A stretch of DNA of 64,000 nucleotides, taken from the NCBI GenBank assembly GCA_030704615.1, contig CM060731.1, positions 75,062,756 through 75,126,755 on the forward strand, written 5' to 3'. This document shows, in pieces, positions 58,322-64,000 of the stretch. Made by a program: the position numbers and the translations under genes. The DNA comes from Takakia lepidozioides. Its lineage: Eukaryota > Streptophyta > Takakiopsida > Takakiales > Takakiaceae. How positions within the stretch are numbered: the first letter of the stretch is position 1; every line of letters begins with the position of its first letter. The notes under the pieces were generated by a model, which did no database searches, was not told where the DNA came from, and saw only the letters and a list, made by a program, of their open reading frames with translations.

Positions 58322-59940
58322 GCCGAGGGCAAGCTCAACATGGCCAAAGACGCGGAGGTCAGGGTGTTGACCAAGGCATGGCCAACCGGCTTCAGCAACT
58401 AGAGCAGAGGCTTGTTGCCATGGCTACAACTTAGGTGGTACCGGCTCCAAGACCGGATGGTCCACCTCCTGCTCCTGAGGGAGGAGATATGGGAGGCATG
58501 GGATTCATGTGCGGAGCAGCACTACCACTAGTGTAGGTGGAGTCTGCTGCAGCCGTGACTCGAGGAGCAGCACGAGTTCTTGAGCCACGAGTTGCAGAGG
58601 TGGAGTTGGATCCATAGCCTGGGGAGGCAAGCCGTCAGACTAGGCTTCCTCAGTCATTCACATTGGCGGAGACAGTGTCGACGCCATCCATGGCACCTAG
58701 TTCTCGCCCGACTGTTACCGAGGCGGAGGTTACTATGCCATTGGGGAGAGCTACACGGGCAGCACCACTACCTAGTGTTGCCAAGGCTACGGCAGCTAGT
58801 GTGTTGCTGGGAGCGGCCACATCTGTGTGTCAAGCTCCATTGTTCTCGGCTACCATGATTGCGACGCCGGGGGTAAGACCAGCTGAGGTGTTCAGGCTGG
58901 CAGCTATACTCTGTGAGAGTGGTGAGGTTACTTCATCTTCTGTGGAGATAGTGGGAGGTGTAGTGCCGGAGGGATCCTCGGATTTGAGGATCAAGACTGC
59001 CACGGTGGCGCCATGGCAAGCTATAGTTGCCAGGTTGATGGAGTTGTCAGCTAGGCCAGCCATTGAGCGCACCATAGTGACACCTAGAGTTGTCGTGTTA
59101 GACAACCAGGATGACATTTTCTGTTTGAGTGGACCGGCATGCAAGAGGTACCGGCCACTGCGGGTCTTGTTGGACTCGGGAGCTCAGCCATTGATGCTGG
59201 GTAGAGCTGCTATTGTAAGCTTGGGCCTCACGGAGGCGGATATAGAGCCTTGTCCTTTCCAGATACAGACGTCTCTGGGAGGATCGGAGCATGCTCGGGG
59301 CATGACACGGGCTATCAGACTACAACCGGATCACCCTTTAGATGGCTCAGTGATGCGAGCCAAGGCCATTGTGACAGACGCAATCTTGTACGATGTCCTG
59401 GTTGGTGGGGCAGTGTTGTACCCTATGGGCTTCACCCTGGATTTTTGGGAGGAGTCAGCTTCCTATAGGCCTGGATGGCAGTCAAGGGAGGACCGACGTG
59501 TGCAGCTCCCTATGACGTTCATAGGAGAAGTTGCGGTTGCCCAGCGGGGCAAGATGCCGATACTAGCAGCATTCACAGCTGCAGTGACTTGGCCTGGAGA
59601 GTTGCTAGAGGGCAACGCTCATTCAAAGGTTGACACACCTCCAAGAGAACAGGATGACATGTATGCTATGACGGAGTTGTCTGCCATGGTTGCTCAGACT
59701 CCATTGTAGGGCACGAGCAAGGATTTGCAGCGGGCTGCTGATCGACGGGTGCAACAAGCCTGGGTGGAGGTTTTTGTACCATCAAGAGAGGAGGAGAGTG
59801 CGGGGATTGCACCAAGACCACCTCAGTTGTCACCATTGGATACCACACCTATTGTGTGGCAGTATCCGGATGAAGGCATTTGTCTTCTGGACTTGTTTGG
59901 CGGGATCAACACCAGATTGGCTGCTGTGTTACAAGCAGGT
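58322..59940 (+). pseudogene. pro: Retropepsin and methyltransferase-motif part of gypsy-type element 1
   Basis: A single frame continues from the Gly/Arg-rich gag end to 59940, interrupted by TAG at 58432, 58534, 58615 and 59707. Residues near 59167 read VLLDSGAQPLMLG, a retropepsin (DSG) active-site loop. After the last TAG the frame continues through WQYPDEG into LLDLFGGINTRLAAVLQAG, which fits motif I (the AdoMet-binding loop) of C5 cytosine methyltransferases. Similarity stops at 59940, where the chromovirus LTR begins. No reverse transcriptase of this element is in the window. The four stops make it inactive as it stands unless read through. Confidence 0.7.
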
Positions 59941-60667
59941 TGTCGCGCACCTCACTTCGGTAAGCTCCCCTTCAAGTCATAGTTACTCGCTTTGATGCGC
60001 GCGCCTGACTCCCAACCTGGCCGCCGGGCCAACTTGGAGCTTCGGCTGCTCACCGGGACATAACGGTCCCCCTTCGCTCTCCCACTAAACCCTCCACCTG
60101 TTTGGGCCTAGTGGAATTCCCTTTGATAGATGGCAGTCCGGAACAGCTCCCCACTCTTTGGTCGCTTTCCGGCTCGCTCGCTTACTCACTAGTTTTTGGT
60201 CACCAACGGGCTTGCACTGTTCTCGGGGTCACTACTCCCCTTATATATACTTTTGTAGCTGTCCGCGGGGGTTTCACAACCAGCCATGCCATTTTATGGC
60301 GAACCACCACGAAAACCCTCGACTCCCGGTGATGAGTCGCGGTGAGTCTTGGCCCACTCACCACGGCCCCTATGGACCGTGATGAGTCCCAAGACTCCCC
60401 ACGACTCCCACCACGAGTCTCCGCCCCCATGGTGAGTCGTATGCCACCCCCACTAAGTCCCGCTAAGCTACCACCACCCCTTGTGGAGCCACCCCCACCG
60501 CAACCCGGTGTGCGGGGCTCCACCTAGTGAGCGCCTCCGCTTCCCTGAGTGCCTTGGGCACTCAAGGGTGCTTCAGCCCCCCATACCTATCGCTGCCGCT
60601 GCCCCCACCACAGGGGCAGCCCCTCATGTGTCCCGACCCCCTGCCCTCAAGGCAAAGGGCCGCGACA
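59941..60667 (-). mobile_element. LTR of the reverse-oriented chromovirus (proposed)
   Basis: TGTCGCG at 59941-59947 and CGCGACA at 60661-60667 are perfect 7-base inverted ends in the TG...CA form of LTRs. On the minus strand TATATATAAGGGG (60239-60251) is a strong TATA box in a suitable place. The left edge coincides with loss of the methyltransferase reading frame. The right-hand neighbour on the minus strand, GGTAGGGGTGTG, is purine-rich and could be the polypurine tract. No second LTR is in the window to confirm it. Confidence 0.5.
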
Positions 60668-61513
60668 CACACCCCTACCAACAGGGAGTCGATGTCCTCA
60701 TCGACTTGTCCATTTTGTAGAAACGAACATCCAAGTTGTGGCGTCCCACATCAAGGAGTTTGTTTCCGTACCATGGCGTCCCATGGCAAAGAACCAAACC
60801 CCACACTTGACTCTACTCTCCACTAGCTAGTTTGGCCGACTTCCTCCAAGTCCCGGCCAAGGGTGGAGCCTCTCCAGCTCCTCCCAGTGCACTCTTCTTG
60901 GCCTACTTCAAGGCCAAGGAACGATCATCCCCGAGGATCGAATCGCCTTACTGCAACATTGCTTGTGACCGCTCATGATGCCGCTTTTGGCATCACCTTG
61001 AGCAAGGGTTCCCTAGAACCCTCTTTGACTAGGAAGATAACCTTGAACCAACCGTGCGCCCCAATCACTACAATTGGGTCCGCCTTGGAATGCTGGCCTG
61101 AGGTACGGGAACACGCCGAAGCCGCACTACGACTTTGTCCCGAGGCTACACGATTATAGTACGTGAACGGAAGCACGTAGCTTCCGCATTAGCCCGCACT
61201 ACAAGGCAACCCCCTCGGTAGCGCAGTTATAGTACGCGCACGCGCCAGATGCGCACTAGCACGTGACCTCCCAAAGAAGGCGCAAGTTTCCTTGCCCCTT
61301 GGATGGGGGTCACCCGATTTTGACACTACGCAAACACACGATTAACCCAATTTACCTCTCCCACTTTTATAAGCTAGCATGCATTCTATACACTAGCCAA
61401 GCATACCATGCATCACCATTCCAAACAAAATAGGACGCACAACATTTGGAAGCCATTTCATTTATAGCACATTTTGTACAATACAAGTTTTTGCAATCGG
61501 ATTCCTAAGCTAG
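60668..61513 (-). other. Noncoding 3' region of the chromovirus
   Basis: Between the proposed LTR and the chromodomain stop there are only short frames. Several GTAGT-CGC words repeat near 61150-61250. Nothing codes for a recognised protein. The LTR may be longer than proposed and include this stretch. Confidence 0.35.
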
Positions 61514-64000
61514 CTAAGCCGGGCTAAGCATGCATTTCCTCCCCCACGCTCCAAGGTTGATGTCCCCATCAACGCTTCTTCCGCTTTTGAGATCACCCTT
61601 CGAAAGCTGCAACCGCCTCGGATGCGTTTCCCATTTCTGAGGCACGCACCCAAGATGCCTCCACATGATGATAGCCCTTCCATTTGACGAGATACTTCGT
61701 TTCTCGGTTCTTGAACCTCCTCGACTTAAGTATTGCCTCCACCTCGTATTCAGGTTCATTTTCATGATCCAACAGCATAGGTGGCGGACGCAACACTAGA
61801 TGCCGATTCGGACGCGCTTCATCTTTGAAGTAAGGCTTCAAAAGGAGACATGGAATACTGGGTGCACCTTGCTGTTTGCCGGCAGCTCCAATTCATACAC
61901 ATCCTCATTCATAACCTTCCGAATGCGAAAGGGTCCCGCATACGGAGGTACGAACTTCGGACTCACTTCCGGAGGTAGTCGGAAATTCTTGATGTTCAAC
62001 CAAACCTCCGTGCCTGCCTCAAACTTCACTTCCCTCCGCTCCGATTCGCCTGCCTTTTGTACCGTTTCCTAGCTTTGGCAATGTTGTACTTTGCGAGCTT
62101 CAACAAACGCTCGCGTTCTTCCAGTACCGCCGCTACTGCCGGTTCCTCAACGTCCTGGGCGGCCCAACTTGTCGGCACCAGAGGTGCTTTTCCATAGACC
62201 AATACGAAAGGGGAAACTCCCGTTGCGGAGTGTTCTGTGTTATTATAACAGAACTCTGCCGCGTCTAAGTGTTCCACCCAGTCTGTTTGGTCTGCCGACA
62301 CGTAATTCCGCAAGATCTGCTTCACTACGGAATTCACTCTTTCTGTTTGGCCGTCGGTCGTAGGTCGGAAGGCAGTGCTCATCTTCAGCCTCGTCCCCAT
62401 CTTCTTCCAAAGTGTCCTCCAAAATTTACTCGTAAACTTTGGATCGCGGTCCGAGACAATATCCTTCGGGACTCCATGATGCTTTAAGACGTGGGCAAAG
62501 TAAAGTCGCCCTGTCTCCTGCGCCGCTGCTTTCTACTTAAAGCATCGGCCACCACGTTGTCTCGTCGCGGTTTGTACTGGATATCCACGTTGAACACCGC
62601 CAAAGTATCTTGCCACCTAAGTTGTTTTGGGGACAACTTGGGTTGCGTGGCAAAATACTTCACCGTGGCATTGTCCGTGAACACCTTCACTGGGTTGGAA
62701 CCAACATAGTGGCGCCAAAGCTCAAGACAGTGCACCACCACCTTCATCTCTTTCTCGTACGTCGGCCACCGTCGCTCCACTTCATTCAGTTTCTTACTTT
62801 CGTAAGCCACTGGACGTCCATCTTGCATCAGTACACCCCCAATCGCGAAGTCCGACGCATCTGTATGAATCTCAAATGGACGATCGAACTCCGGGATTTT
62901 CAAGACTGGAGCTTCCGCCATCCGCTGCTTCAATTCAGCAAAACCTTGGCCACAAAATGTGTTCCATACCCAGACTTTGGATTTATACAGAAGGTCCGAC
63001 AGCGGCCCCGCGATCTTGGCGAAATTTCTCACATACTTCCGGTAATAGGAGGCGAGTCCTAGGAAGGATCGCACTCCCGGGACCGAAGTCGGAGGCTCCC
63101 AGTCCAAGATCGCCCTCACCTTTCTGTCATCCATTTTGATCCCATCCTGTGTAATCACATGCCCCAGGAACTCCACTTTTTGTGACCCCGAATTTGCACT
63201 TTGAAGCTTTGGCATACAGCTTCCCTTCCCGCAATTTCTGGAACACCCTTTTGAGGTGCTCCAGGTGCTCCTCCTTTGTTTTCGAATATACCAAGATGTC
63301 GTCGATGTACACGATCACAAAGTCATCCAACCACTCCTGGAAAAGGCTGTTCATCAGCGTGCTAAATGTTGCTGGTGCATTGGTGAGCCCAAAAGGCATC
63401 ACCAAGAACTCATATGAACCATACCTTGTCCTGCACGCGGTCTTCTCCTCATCTCCTTCCGCCACCCGAATTTGATGATAGCCGGAGCGCAAGTCGATCC
63501 GGCTGAAATACTTCGCTCCTGCCAATCGATCGAAGAGGTCGTCGATCCTTGGCAAAGGGTACCGGTTTTTTATAGTCACCTTATTCAGAGCCCTATAATC
63601 GACACACATCCGCAGCGTCCCATCCTTCTTGTCTGCAAATAGCACCGGGGCTCCGTAAGGTGACTTACTCGGCCGGATGTACCCCTTTGACATTAGATCC
63701 TTAAGTTGAGTCTTTAGCTCGACCAACTCCCTGTGGCTCAACCGGTAGGGTGCCTTGGCAGGCGGTTCCGATCCCGGTATCACCTCAATCTTGTGGTCAA
63801 CTCCTCTTCACGGTGGCAAGCCGCTTGGTAAATCCTCCGGCATCACATCCTGGTATTTCTCCAAGATCCCCTTGATCCAATCTGGGCTCAGCTCCCCATC
63901 GCCTTCTCCCTTCACTTCTCTAATGTAAAGCAAAAACTAGGGCTCGTGTGCCTCCTCCATGACCCACTCCCTTGCTGACAGAAGGTTTATTCGCCCTCCC
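61514..64000 (-). pseudogene. pol: Ty3/gypsy chromovirus pol: RT, RNase H, partial integrase, chromodomain (5' end beyond window)
   Basis: Read on the minus strand from the right edge: RT (63783-63127) with [20 protein letters not shown] and YIDD; then, after a frameshift in an A-run near 63185, RNase H (to 62484) with HTDASDFAIGG and ending DALSRK. Next comes a deletion junction, since the integrase zinc finger and first catalytic Asp are absent. The rest of the integrase core has SDRDPKF and TDGQTERVN (second Asp and Glu), 62470-62026. A C-terminal GPFRI block lies at 61960-61870. A chromodomain (61593-61841) has YEVEAIL and YLVKWKGY, the CHD-type tail that guides chromovirus insertion into heterochromatin. 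Frameshifts and the deletion make it non-autonomous. It sits inside element 1 in opposite orientation. Confidence 0.88.

Noticed and set aside
1-64000. CRISPR arrays, operons, ribosome binding sites, rRNA
   Set aside because: The window is plant nuclear DNA with spliced genes; the tandem repeats seen are modules of PPR genes or minisatellites, without spacer structure.

Overview
This window is nuclear DNA of a land plant. It holds a multi-exon chloroplast-type ABC1K kinase gene with GT-AG introns, and a tandem family of long PLS-class pentatricopeptide repeat (PPR) genes ending in DYW cytidine-deaminase domains. Around these lie LINE, SINE, MITE, DDE-transposon and Ty3/gypsy remnants. A dense DYW-PPR family of this kind suggests a seedless plant such as a fern, lycophyte or bryophyte. 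The species cannot be fixed from the sequence.

Layout. 1-6.7 kb: mostly unrecognised, with the end of an unknown gene at the left edge, a small tandem repeat, and LINE 3' fragments. 6.75-15.8 kb: an ABC1K (UbiB-like) atypical kinase in 19 resolved exons; the 5' exon or exons with the transit peptide are not identified. 17.5-53.4 kb: a tandem array of related units. Each unit is built from small exons encoding a transit-peptide-like start and copies of the ~50-residue PDF motif known from plant OSB (organellar single-stranded DNA-binding) proteins. These are followed by one large exon that holds the second half of the last PDF motif, the whole PLS PPR tract and the E/DYW domain. Units at 17752-22304 (three PDF motifs) and 41400-45404 (two) splice in frame as complete PDF-PPR-DYW fusions. 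Units at 27797-31096 and about 49819-52719 keep an open PPR-DYW exon behind decayed PDF exons. Units at 32.5-36.1 kb (with an internal 1.8-kb inversion) and 36.7-39.2 kb are pseudogenes. A PDF-only fragment lies inverted at 24.9-26.0 kb, next to a DDE_1 transposase pseudogene (22.6-23.8 kb). 46.3-47.5 kb: a tRNA-derived SINE and a TA-flanked MITE-like element. 53.9-59.9 kb: the left part of a gypsy-type element with gag, retropepsin and a C5 cytosine methyltransferase motif I. 59.9-64 kb: a chromovirus (RT, RNase H, partial integrase, chromodomain) in reverse orientation, apparently inserted into the first element.

Working idea. The PPR array would encode organellar C-to-U RNA-editing factors. 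The unusual point is the fusion, by splicing, of OSB-type PDF motifs (known for single-strand nucleic-acid binding) to PLS-DYW proteins. Copies differ in number of PDF motifs, number of PLS triplets, and the residues that read RNA bases. All exon models are by eye from splice consensus, intron phase and comparison among the copies in this window; no alignment or database search was run.
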